Below, in pieces: positions 13,576 to 21,295 of a stretch of 21,295 nucleotides of DNA. Below the pieces are notes generated by a model. That model saw nothing but the letters and a program-made list of their open reading frames with translations, did no database searches and was not told the DNA's origin. A program made the translations under genes and the position numbers. Source of the DNA: a virus; IMG/VR virus record IMGVR_UViG_3300018481_000085, positions 1 to 21,295 of that record; one strand, written 5' to 3'. Position 1 is the stretch's first letter. Every line of letters begins with the position of its first letter.

Positions 13576-14052
13576 ATGGCAATTGAGAGTTATGTTCCGC
13601 TAAGCGCATCGGCCAGCTATCGCAAGCGGCCAATCGACAGCCATGGCAAGATCAGGTCGATCTACACCAAGCATGTTGCCGCCCTCGTCGGTGACGTTGG
13701 CAGCAAGTTCCGCTTTGGTCCGCTTCCTCCGGGTGCGGTCAGGCTGCTCTATCCGTTCTGCTTCACGTCATGCAGCGCGGGTGGTGCCGGCCTGTTGATG
13801 AACATTGGCTACGAGACATTCCGCTACAAGCAGGATGGAGCCGCAGCCAATGACGGCATGGAAGCCGCCAACGTCAGCGCATTGGCAGCCAACTTCTCAC
13901 TGGTGACGGCCCAGCGTCAGAACTGGAGTGCGACGCTGATGAAGTACGACTTCTATTCGCTTGCCGGGGTCGAGATCGTCGCGACTTCGGTGGGTGCAGT
14001 GGTGCCAATCAACTTCACCATGGAAACGCTGATTACGTACCTTTACGAATAG
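13576..14052 (+). CDS. Capsid-adjacent small virion protein, unknown
   Basis: 158 aa. Not recognised with confidence. It is beta-rich by composition, with hydrophobic strands alternating with Gly/Ser turns (KFRFGPLPPGAVRLLYPFCF, GLLMNIGYETFRY) and few charged helices. AAGGA is 10 nt before ATG. It stands directly after the capsid gene, where cement, decoration or minor capsid proteins are usually found, and its size fits such a protein. Two Cys near residues 61 and 65 (CFTSC) are not a zinc site by themselves. The role is inferred from position only. Confidence 0.72.
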   Translation: MAIESYVPLSASASYRKRPIDSHGKIRSIYTKHVAALVGDVGSKFRFGPLPPGAVRLLYPFCFTSCSAGGAGLLMNIGYETFRYKQDGAAANDGMEAANVSALAANFSLVTAQRQNWSATLMKYDFYSLAGVEIVATSVGAVVPINFTMETLITYLYE

Positions 14053-14097
14053 CCTGTTGGTACTTCCTTCCGCCACAGGCTTAGGAGCGCGCCCAGC

Positions 14098-14691
14098 ATG
14101 CCAACCATGAAGGACGTTTGTAACCTTGGGTTGGGCAAGTTGGGCGCGAGCCGCGTCAATAACCTGTCGCCGCCAATCAGTACGCTGGAAACCAAGTGTG
14201 CAGCAGAGTATGCACAGTGGAAAGCCAGCGAACTGAAAAAGCGGCGCTGGACTTTCGCCACGGCACTGGTCAGGCTGACAGCACTGTCAGCCCCAGTGAC
14301 CAACCCTATCGATGGGCGTGGCTACCAGTACAATGTGCCGGGTGATATGCTCAGGCCATTACGGCCGAAGAATTGCACATGGGTACAGCGTGGGCAGTTC
14401 CTATATGACCATGGCAACCAGATACTCTTGGAATACATCAGGAACGTACCTGACAACGAGTTGACTGATCCCTGCTTTATCGATGTGCTGGCCTGTCGGG
14501 TCGCCTACGAGTGTGGCGAGTTGGCCACCCAGTCACCGGGCAAGAAGCGCGAAGCCGCCGGCATGCTGGCGACTGCCGCCGACGAAGCCGGCCGGCTGAA
14601 CGCCTTCACGCTTGATCCGCACGAAACCGGGGGAGACGACAAAGCCTATACGTGGGATATCGCCCGGCATAGCCCATTCCTGAGTGGCTGA
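14098..14691 (+). CDS. Tail tubular protein A (T7 gp11-like adaptor)
   Basis: 197 aa, almost the same as T7 gp11 (196). The N-terminus (VCNLGLGKLGASRVNNLSPP) and the segment ELKKRRWTFATALVRLTAL (about 43-61) match the pattern of this family, as do the YQYNVPGDMLRPLRP stretch and the LLEYIRNVPDNELTDPCFIDVLACRVAYE core. It binds under the portal as a dodecamer and receives the nozzle protein. TAGGAG lies 10 nt before the ATG; a second ATG at 14107 is possible. The stop overlaps the nozzle gene start as TGATG. Confidence 0.88.
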   Translation: MPTMKDVCNLGLGKLGASRVNNLSPPISTLETKCAAEYAQWKASELKKRRWTFATALVRLTALSAPVTNPIDGRGYQYNVPGDMLRPLRPKNCTWVQRGQFLYDHGNQILLEYIRNVPDNELTDPCFIDVLACRVAYECGELATQSPGKKREAAGMLATAADEAGRLNAFTLDPHETGGDDKAYTWDIARHSPFLSG

Positions 14692-17600
14692 TGGCCAAGG
14701 TATCGCCGGCCCAGAACGTCTTTGAGGGAGAGTTAAGCCCGCTGGCGGCGGGCCGCACCGACATTGAGCGGTACGGGCGCGGTATGCGCTTCATGAAGAA
14801 CATGGTGGCCTGCCGTACCGGGCCAGCCATCAGCCGGTCTGGCACCTACTTTGAGCAGCGGTGCATGGACCCGGCTTTTCCCAGCAAGCTGTTACCCTTT
14901 GAGTACAATGACGAAGAAACGCTGATGATGGAGTTTGGCCATTATAAGATGCGTTTCCACTATGAGTATAATGGCATTGCAGCCCATCGGGAAATTGGCA
15001 TTACACAGGTTTTGACCACTTCGCCTTTTACGATTGTTGCGACGGGCCATGACTGGGCAATAGGCGAGAGCATAGTTTTCAAAGGCTTTGCCGGCACGTA
15101 TAATGTCAACGGTGTGATTGCTAAAATCGCAGCGATTAGCGGCGATAACATAACCACGGATTATATCGCTAACGGTACTCCTGCCGTATTGCCCGGCGGC
15201 GCAGTTGCCGCCGTGGTCTACGAAGTTGTCATGCCCTATCATCGTGATGATGTGCAGTTTTTGCGCATCGTGCAAGAGCTAAATGTCTGTTACCTGTTTT
15301 GTGGTAAAGCCGATGGTAAGGAGTATAGGCCATACACATTAAAGCGCTATGATACCTTTGATTGGCGGCTGTCTGTCATAGAGATGAAAGACGGGCCGTA
15401 TATGGATATCAATACGACCACGACATATTTGATACCACTGAGCAAGGGTACATGGGTGCCCGACATGACCAGTAATACCACGCCAACGGGCGTGGCTTCA
15501 GCCAGTTCTGCCGTGGCTAACCATGAGGCATGGAAGGCATTTGACGGCGATCTTGACAGCTTTTGGGAAGCCAATGAAAGTCAGGAAGGCTGGCTGGAGT
15601 ATTCGTTTGAGACAACGTTTGTCAACGCCATACCAAACATGACCGGGCCATCGACTGGTGGCGCAACGATTTCGGCGTCATCGAATGCTTCGGGCGACGA
15701 TCCGTGGAAGGCGGGGGACCGGGACGGCAATACCGATTGGCGATCCGGCGGGACATTGCCCCAGTGGTGGCAGATCGATCTGGGTGCGGCACAGACGATT
15801 GGGGTGTATTCCATACGTGCCAGCAAGAACAAGAATGAGTTCGCGCCAGAGGACTGGGTATTACAAGGCAGTGCTGCGGCTGGTGGTCCGTGGACGACAT
15901 TGGACACGCGAACGGGTTTTCAGTGGGATAGCGGACAGAGCCGACAGTTCACTGTGCAAGCGCCTGCGTCGTTTCGTTATCACCGGATCACAGTGACTAA
16001 TGTCAAGCGCAAGACAATCACAGAGATCATTCCCGCACATGGCACAAAAGGCAAGAAGGGCTATCAGCCAAAGCAAACCGTCACTACCAAGACCGACAAT
16101 CGTGCCGGATTTTCCGAAGTTCGTATGTCATATGGCGTAGGCATACCGCGAGCGGTCGATGGCTATGCAATTTATCTAGGCCGGAAGGCCAAAGGCAAGA
16201 ACATCAAGGACCACGCACCACGTACATGGTATTTTGAGGCATGGGATGGTGACGATTGGCGGCTTTTGGACAGTCAACAGGACTTTGAGGACTGGAACCA
16301 ATACCGGTCGCCCTATTTTGAACTGAAAAACGACGAAGCCTATTTGAAGTATCGCATTCGCATCAAAGAAGTCTTTGAGGAAGGCGATACCAACCCACGT
16401 ATTGGCCGTTTAACCCTGTCATCGCCGGATGCACCAGCGGTTACTCTGCAAGCTACCAGTAAACTAGGCATTAACGACGACCGTGGCTTTCTGATCACCG
16501 ACGTTGGCCGGCTGATACGCATCAAAGATGCCGATAACACGTGGCGCTGGGCAACAGTTACTGCCGTAACCAACGAAACCATCATCACCATCAGCGTCGC
16601 CGGCAAAGACCCGCTGGTTTTGAACCAGCAGATCAAATTTTGGCGGCTGGGCCTGTGGTCGGACACCACCGGCTGGCCAAACTGCGGGGTTTTGCACGAA
16701 GACCGGCTGTTTTGTGCCGGCGCGCACGGCTTTCCCGATCATGTCGTGGCCTCGCGCACCGGGCAGCACACCTATTTCCAGCATGTTGGCCCGGATGACG
16801 TGGTGCTGGACGACCACGGCATGGTGCTGCGCTGTAACAGCCGGTACATGAGCCGTATCGTCTGGCTGAAGGCGTCGGAGGAAGCCCTACGCGTCGGAAC
16901 CGGGGTCAACGAGTTCGTTCTGTCCACGCCGGTCGATGAAGCGCTGAATGCGCGCAACGCCAAGATCAGGCAGACGACGCGGCGCGGTAGCGCCAACCAC
17001 GAGCCGGCCGTGGTCGATACCGACGTGATATTTATCCAGAAATCCGGTCGTGCGCTCTACGCCAACACCTACGCCCTCGCGCAATCGGGTGAAGCAGCGA
17101 AGTACGAGAGCACGCTCATGTCAAAACTGGGCGCGCATCTGCTTGAGCCGAAAGTCGTGCAAGTGGTTTACCAGCAGGAGCCGCATAGCGTCATTTGGGG
17201 CCGACGCGAAGACGGTTCCGTCGTTGCGATGACGTATAGTAACGACGACGACATATTCGGCGGGCATAGACACGACTTTTCGGCTACCATCAAAGACCTA
17301 GCGGTACTGTCTAGTCCCACTGACAAGCAAGATAGTCTGTGGATGGTAGCAATGCGTGTCGTTCAAGGCCAGACTGTTCATTACATAGAACGTATGTATC
17401 GGTTTTGGGATTTTGGCGATATCTTGCAGGAAGACGCAACGTATGTGGATAGTGCGTTGCGCTACTACGGCACGACACCAACCAATATACTTTATGGCTT
17501 GCGACACGCGGAAGGTAAGTATCTTGATGTGCTGGCTGATAACATTCCCTACAAGGGACTGGGACCAGTGACCAACGGCATGCTTCAGCTTGAGCGACCG

Positions 17601-17978
17601 GCTTATTGGGCGGTCTGCGGTATAGGCTTTACTAGCGAAGGCGAGATCATCGCGCCGGACGTGGGAGCCGAAGACGGTACGGCGCAGGGCAAGAGCAAAC
17701 GCCCGCACAGCGTGGTGCTCAACCTGTGGGAAACCGCCAGAGGCGAGGTCGGGCGCTGGGACGAAGACCACGGCGAGCTAATGTGGACGCCGGTCGAGTA
17801 CAATTATCCACAGGATGCCAACGTGCCGGAAGTGACGTTACGCACAGTGCAGAGCAAGACGACGGTGCTGCCCGGCGGCTACGGCACCTTGGGAACCGTA
17901 CGGTTCCGGCAGACGGAGCCGTTGCCGTTCAATCTGGTGGCACTTTATCCACAGATGTACGTGGAGGACGAACGCTGA
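14691..17978 (+). CDS. Tail tubular protein B / nozzle (T7 gp12-like) with inserted discoidin-like domains
   Basis: 1095 aa, about 300 longer than T7 gp12 (794). The first 250 residues (FEGELSPLAAGRTDIERYGRGMRFMKNMVACRTGPAISRSGT and on) and the beta-propeller-like part after about 600 (GWPNCGVLHEDRLFCAGAH, VGTGVNEFVLS) are typical of the nozzle protein that ends the tail tube. Between them, about 265-580, are discoidin-like sequences: residues 266-306 read as the first half of one (EAWKAFDGDLDSFWEA), 320-438 as a complete one (WWQIDLGAAQTIGVYSIRAS, WVLQGSAAAGGPW, FRYHRITVTNV), and 485-580 as a second half (VDGYAIYLGRK, TWYFEAWDGDDWRLLD, YLKYRIRIKEV). Such folds usually bind carbohydrate, so surface glycan contact is inferred. 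The stop TGA overlaps a CTG used by the next gene. Confidence 0.9.
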   Translation: MAKVSPAQNVFEGELSPLAAGRTDIERYGRGMRFMKNMVACRTGPAISRSGTYFEQRCMDPAFPSKLLPFEYNDEETLMMEFGHYKMRFHYEYNGIAAHREIGITQVLTTSPFTIVATGHDWAIGESIVFKGFAGTYNVNGVIAKIAAISGDNITTDYIANGTPAVLPGGAVAAVVYEVVMPYHRDDVQFLRIVQELNVCYLFCGKADGKEYRPYTLKRYDTFDWRLSVIEMKDGPYMDINTTTTYLIPLSKGTWVPDMTSNTTPTGVASASSAVANHEAWKAFDGDLDSFWEANESQEGWLEYSFETTFVNAIPNMTGPSTGGATISASSNASGDDPWKAGDRDGNTDWRSGGTLPQWWQIDLGAAQTIGVYSIRASKNKNEFAPEDWVLQGSAAAGGPWTTLDTRTGFQWDSGQSRQFTVQAPASFRYHRITVTNVKRKTITEIIPAHGTKGKKGYQPKQTVTTKTDNRAGFSEVRMSYGVGIPRAVDGYAIYLGRKAKGKNIKDHAPRTWYFEAWDGDDWRLLDSQQDFEDWNQYRSPYFELKNDEAYLKYRIRIKEVFEEGDTNPRIGRLTLSSPDAPAVTLQATSKLGINDDRGFLITDVGRLIRIKDADNTWRWATVTAVTNETIITISVAGKDPLVLNQQIKFWRLGLWSDTTGWPNCGVLHEDRLFCAGAHGFPDHVVASRTGQHTYFQHVGPDDVVLDDHGMVLRCNSRYMSRIVWLKASEEALRVGTGVNEFVLSTPVDEALNARNAKIRQTTRRGSANHEPAVVDTDVIFIQKSGRALYANTYALAQSGEAAKYESTLMSKLGAHLLEPKVVQVVYQQEPHSVIWGRREDGSVVAMTYSNDDDIFGGHRHDFSATIKDLAVLSSPTDKQDSLWMVAMRVVQGQTVHYIERMYRFWDFGDILQEDATYVDSALRYYGTTPTNILYGLRHAEGKYLDVLADNIPYKGLGPVTNGMLQLERPAYWAVCGIGFTSEGEIIAPDVGAEDGTAQGKSKRPHSVVLNLWETARGEVGRWDEDHGELMWTPVEYNYPQDANVPEVTLRTVQSKTTVLPGGYGTLGTVRFRQTEPLPFNLVALYPQMYVEDER

Positions 17979-18406
17979 TCCGGTTCGAGCCATGCAAGGC
18001 TGACCATATCGATCTGATCGACGCACAGGCTGACCAGCTAAGCGAACGGTCCTTCAATGCGCTGGTGACGGAAGAGCTTGTAGAAAACTCGTTGGCCCTG
18101 TCCTGCTGGATCGATGACCAGTGCGTCGGAGCCGGCGGTCTGCGTCCGATCTGGCACGGCCGGGCAGCGGCTTGGGCCTTGCTCAGCCGGAACGCCGGCC
18201 CCGCCATGCTGGCGATCACACGCAAGCTGAGCTTCGTTCTGGCTACGATGCCCGCCAATCGCATAGAGATGACCGTCCGCGCGAATTTCCTGCCGGGGTG
18301 CCGGTTGGCAGCCTTTTTGGGCTTCCGGCTTGAGACGCCCGTCCCCATGCGGTTTTTCTTCCCCGACGGCGAAGACGCGTTCCTGTTTGCGCGGGTGCGC
18401 CCATGA
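17975..18406 (+). CDS. GNAT-like protein at the T7 gp13 position (probable CTG start)
   Basis: 143 aa from CTG at 17975. It contains the acetyltransferase-like run AGGLRPIWHGRAAAWALLS (about 48-66), then MLAITRKLSFVLATMPANRIEMTVRANFLPGCRLAAFLGFRLE, which matches the C-terminal half of GNAT folds and resembles the DUF2833 group that includes T7 gp13 (138 aa). There is no ATG/GTG/TTG near the expected N-terminus; the frame is open upstream inside the nozzle gene. CTG overlaps the TGA stop (CTGA, like the ATGA overlaps elsewhere) and GGAGG lies 7 nt upstream, so a CUG start is the best reading. Catalytic activity is uncertain; in T7 the protein is an assembly/internal component. Confidence 0.8.
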   Translation: MIRFEPCKADHIDLIDAQADQLSERSFNALVTEELVENSLALSCWIDDQCVGAGGLRPIWHGRAAAWALLSRNAGPAMLAITRKLSFVLATMPANRIEMTVRANFLPGCRLAAFLGFRLETPVPMRFFFPDGEDAFLFARVRP

Positions 18407-18861
18407 CCATGCTGTCGGCTGCCATGCAAGTGGTGGGTGGCGCGGTCGGTGCCATGGGAGCCATGAAGCAGGCCGAGGCGGAAGCCAAGGCGCAGGAGTA
18501 CAACGCCGCCGTCGCGACGCGTAACCAACGGATCATCAAGCAGCAGACCAAGGAAGCCAAGGTCGATCAGCGGCTGGAGAACAAGCGGCTCTTCTCTGCG
18601 GTCAGGGCGCAGATGGGTGCTAACGGCTACTCGTTCACCGGGTCAGCCTTGGACGTGGCTCTGGATACGGCCAAGGAGCAGAGGCTGGAAGTGAAACGCA
18701 TCGGCTACAAGGGCAAGCTGGCACAGATCGAACAGCGCGACGCGCGGAACCTCGCCTTGATGGGCGCGGATAACGCGCGGTCGGCTGGCCAGCTTAGTGC
18801 CGTGTCGCAGTTGCTAGGCGGGCTTGGCGGCGCGGCCACGACCATAGCGAGGACCGGCTGA
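18403..18861 (+). CDS. Internal virion protein (T7 gp14-like core protein)
   Basis: 152 aa. A hydrophobic, Gly/Ala/Met-rich N-terminus (LSAAMQVVGGAVGAMGAM, about 4-21) is followed by a long helix (QAEAEAKAQEYNAAVATRNQ) and the family-typical ANGYSFTGSALDVALDTAKEQRLEVKRIGYKGKLAQI segment (about 74-110). In T7, gp14 leaves the capsid and makes the outer-membrane part of the DNA-ejection channel; the hydrophobic start fits that. ATGA overlap with the acetyltransferase-like gene and TGATG with the next gene place it in the ejection-protein block. It is shorter than T7 gp14 (196 aa). Confidence 0.85.
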   Translation: MTMLSAAMQVVGGAVGAMGAMKQAEAEAKAQEYNAAVATRNQRIIKQQTKEAKVDQRLENKRLFSAVRAQMGANGYSFTGSALDVALDTAKEQRLEVKRIGYKGKLAQIEQRDARNLALMGADNARSAGQLSAVSQLLGGLGGAATTIARTG

Positions 18862-21295
18862 TGGCCCGTATCCCGACCGTCACGGCAAGGGCCAGCCCAC
18901 TGGCGGGAGCGCCGCAGTCGCAGGCGTCCGGTGCCGACTTTGGCGCGCAGATCGGTCAGGCCGTGCAAGGGCTTGGCAATACCATCCAGAGCATCGGTGG
19001 GCAGTTTGCGGCGATTGGCGCGCAGCGGCAGGCCAGCGCCGATCAGTTGGCCTTCGCCACCGAGATGGCCAATACCAGCTTTGCGCCTGCCTTCAATGAC
19101 ACGGTTGATAACTATCCTGATCCATCTGGTGATGGGCTGATCAAGACAACGGAGGAAACATACGACGCATACGTGAATGACAAGCTGGCCAACACCAAGC
19201 TGACGGGTAAGGCGCTGGCTGATTATAAAGTCCAGCTACAGGAGGAGAAACGGATTTATCTCGCCAAGGCGGCTGAGCAAGAAAGCACGATGCGGCAGAA
19301 CAATGCCGACGTGCAAGCCGTTTCTGGCATGGATAAAATCACCAATGACATACGAAGCAATGGCGCAACCACGGATGCCGAGTTCGATCTTGCCTTCAAG
19401 AAGGGAATGGACTTGCTGACTGCCCAGCCGGGCATGACGGCATTGGGTATCGAGAAAGGCAAGATCAAGCTAAACGAAGACCTGTCGGTAGCTCATTTTG
19501 AAGCCTTGGCCGAAAGCGCGACCACCGAGCTTGAGATCATGGCCTTACAGGACAAGCTTGAGACGGATGTGTGGGCAGATCGTTTCAGCAATGAAAAATA
19601 CGATGCGATGAAGGCGCATCTGAAGTCTACGCGTAACACCATCAAGGAAGGGACGCGTGTAGAGATTTCATCTACGCTGGACAGCCTATCCCGCAGGCTT
19701 GATGCCGGTGGGCTTCTTACCAAGGCAGAAGTTACGGCGGCGCAAGCGCTGGTCCATAGCGCTGGTAACACAGCGACCATTGCGCAAATCGATGCAATGA
19801 CAAGGATAGAAGTCGTCAACCGGGTTAATACCGATTACAAGAATTTATCTGTAACTGAGCGCAAGCGTAAGATCGCTGACGAGATCAGCGGCGTGCCTAG
19901 CGGTGCCAGTGCGCCATCGGGTAGCAGCGGCTCCTATACGCTGACTTATGCCAACCAGAAGAAAACCCGTAACCGGCCGGTGACGCGGCAACTGGGCAAC
20001 CTGTATGAGCAAGCTGCCAAAAGAGCCGGGGTCACTGAAGTCGTGGTGGTGTCGGGCGGGCAAGCGGCCAAGGGCGAACCCGGTGGGCGAACCGGCTCGA
20101 CCCGGCACGACCACGGTCACGCTGGCGATATCCAGTTGAAGGTCAATGGCCGTACGCTGGATATGAGCAAGCCTGAAGACTTGAAGATCATGTACCGCTT
20201 TGTGCAAGAGGCATGGCGGCTGGGTGCGACCGGGATCGGCGCTGGTACGACCTACATGGGTAATCAAACCATCCATGTTGGCTACGGGGCAAAAGCCATT
20301 TGGGGATCAGCCCGTTCCGGCGGCGCTGGACCGCCACGCTGGCTGCAAGAGGCAACCAGCGGCATTCAGGAAGGTGGGCCGATTGTCGATCCCGTCCTGC
20401 AACGGACGGGCACGGCCTACAACGTGCCGGCGACGATACTGGACGGCATGTGGTTCGCGGAGAGTTCGCGCGGAGCCAATCCCGGCACGTCGTCAGCCGG
20501 GGCGCAGGGTCCATTCCAGTTCACGCGTGACACGTGGGCACAATACGGAAACGGCGGCGATATCAATAACTTCGAGGACGCCGCCGACGCTGCCGGGCGC
20601 TATATGCAGGACTTGCTGAAGCAGTTCAATGGCAACATGACCTATGCGCTGATGGCCTATAACTGGGGGCCGGGCAGCGTGCGGACGTGGATCAAGGAAG
20701 GCTCTGATCCCAACGCCATACCAACGGAAACCGCCGATTACGTCGAGAAAGTCATGTCGGCTGGTGGCTCCGGTGGCGGCGGCACGCCGGACTACACCGG
20801 AGCGACAGGCAGTGGTGGCGGTGGCGGTGGCGGCACTCCGTATTTCGATCCCAGTACGGATGCACCAGCGGCTGGCTATTCATACGCACAGCTTACGGCC
20901 ATGGCGGCGGTGGAAAAGCTGAATGACGCCACCGAAAGCGCGCTCAATGCCAACTCGGTGGACTATGAGCGAACACAAGGCAATATCTCGTCAACGTTGA
21001 GCCTGAATAGCTCGCCGGAAGAATGGGCGCAGCGCGATAAAGACATCTCGGCGTCAACTGTCAGGCATGAATTGCAGGCCAATCAGGTCAAGGTGTTTGA
21101 CAGCAATGAGATGGCGGGTATCGCCAACATCATGGCCAGCGGCGACAAGATGCAGAGGGCTGCGCTGCTGTCCGGCATAACCAACATGTCGGCAGCCAAT
21201 CAGGCGTATGCGTGGAAACAGATTGGCGAGACGGACAAGGTAGCTGGTTACGCTGGTTCGATATACAGCGAAGGCAGGAAGGAACTGGCGCTAGA
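18861..21295 (+). CDS. Ejection protein with M15-like peptidase and lytic transglycosylase domains (3' truncated)
   Basis: At least 811 aa, cut by the window edge. Residues 1-350 are largely helical. Around 355-480 an M15-like peptidase pattern appears: SGG, then HxxGxAxD as H416, G419, A421, D423 and a later IHVGYG with H472, the expected zinc ligands. Around 515-610 a lytic transglycosylase follows, with a WFAESS catalytic Glu at 534, the GAQGPFQF motif and the YNWGPGSV motif. Gly-rich linkers (about 635-665) separate a further helical part. T7 gp16 has only the transglycosylase, so this protein seems able to cut both glycan and peptide parts of peptidoglycan during ejection. It starts at the TGATG overlap with the gp14-like gene. 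Confidence 0.88.
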   Translation, partial: MARIPTVTARASPLAGAPQSQASGADFGAQIGQAVQGLGNTIQSIGGQFAAIGAQRQASADQLAFATEMANTSFAPAFNDTVDNYPDPSGDGLIKTTEETYDAYVNDKLANTKLTGKALADYKVQLQEEKRIYLAKAAEQESTMRQNNADVQAVSGMDKITNDIRSNGATTDAEFDLAFKKGMDLLTAQPGMTALGIEKGKIKLNEDLSVAHFEALAESATTELEIMALQDKLETDVWADRFSNEKYDAMKAHLKSTRNTIKEGTRVEISSTLDSLSRRLDAGGLLTKAEVTAAQALVHSAGNTATIAQIDAMTRIEVVNRVNTDYKNLSVTERKRKIADEISGVPSGASAPSGSSGSYTLTYANQKKTRNRPVTRQLGNLYEQAAKRAGVTEVVVVSGGQAAKGEPGGRTGSTRHDHGHAGDIQLKVNGRTLDMSKPEDLKIMYRFVQEAWRLGATGIGAGTTYMGNQTIHVGYGAKAIWGSARSGGAGPPRWLQEATSGIQEGGPIVDPVLQRTGTAYNVPATILDGMWFAESSRGANPGTSSAGAQGPFQFTRDTWAQYGNGGDINNFEDAADAAGRYMQDLLKQFNGNMTYALMAYNWGPGSVRTWIKEGSDPNAIPTETADYVEKVMSAGGSGGGGTPDYTGATGSGGGGGGGTPYFDPSTDAPAAGYSYAQLTAMAAVEKLNDATESALNANSVDYERTQGNISSTLSLNSSPEEWAQRDKDISASTVRHELQANQVKVFDSNEMAGIANIMASGDKMQRAALLSGITNMSAANQAYAWKQIGETDKVAGYAGSIYSEGRKELAL

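Overview
The window is the structural part of a podophage (short-tailed, T7-like virion) genome plus accessory genes. The portal, Bbp19-like protein, scaffold, capsid, both tail-tube/nozzle proteins, a gp13-position acetyltransferase-like protein, a gp14-like core protein and a large peptidoglycan-cutting ejection protein follow the T7 virion order, nearly all on the + strand with ATGA or TGATG overlaps. No host gene is visible. A Gram-negative host is inferred from the two peptidoglycan-degrading domains in the ejection protein; the genus cannot be named.

Layout. 1-293: possible 3' end of a rightward gene, then a short non-coding stretch with inverted repeats and the terminator of a leftward operon. 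294-3670 (minus): four genes, read right to left as a DUF3150-like protein, an unlisted 55-aa membrane protein, a MoxR-type AAA+ ATPase and a vWA protein with an HExxH metallopeptidase-like motif. 3671-4011: divergent control region. 4012-4410 (+): small helical orphan. 4411-5446: about 1 kb of AT-rich, apparently non-coding DNA with a dense palindromic, alternating purine-pyrimidine core, direct repeats, a candidate structured RNA and an A-tract. 5447-5998 (+): possible zinc-ribbon protein running into the 3' end of terS. 5856-7942 (minus): terL then terS. 7967-21295 (+): virion operon, running off the right edge inside the ejection protein.

How the parts fit. TerL/TerS package DNA through the portal into a scaffold-assisted capsid. 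The gp11- and gp12-like proteins close the head and form the nozzle, and gp13-, gp14- and gp16-like internal proteins cross the envelope at infection. The nozzle protein carries what looks like a discoidin (F5/8 type C-like) domain inserted inside another, suggesting carbohydrate contact. The last gene combines an M15-like peptidase and a lytic transglycosylase. The leftward MoxR-vWA-DUF3150-membrane cassette is the best candidate for an under-described system; its role cannot be read from sequence.

All identifications are by eye from motifs and gene order; no database search was run.
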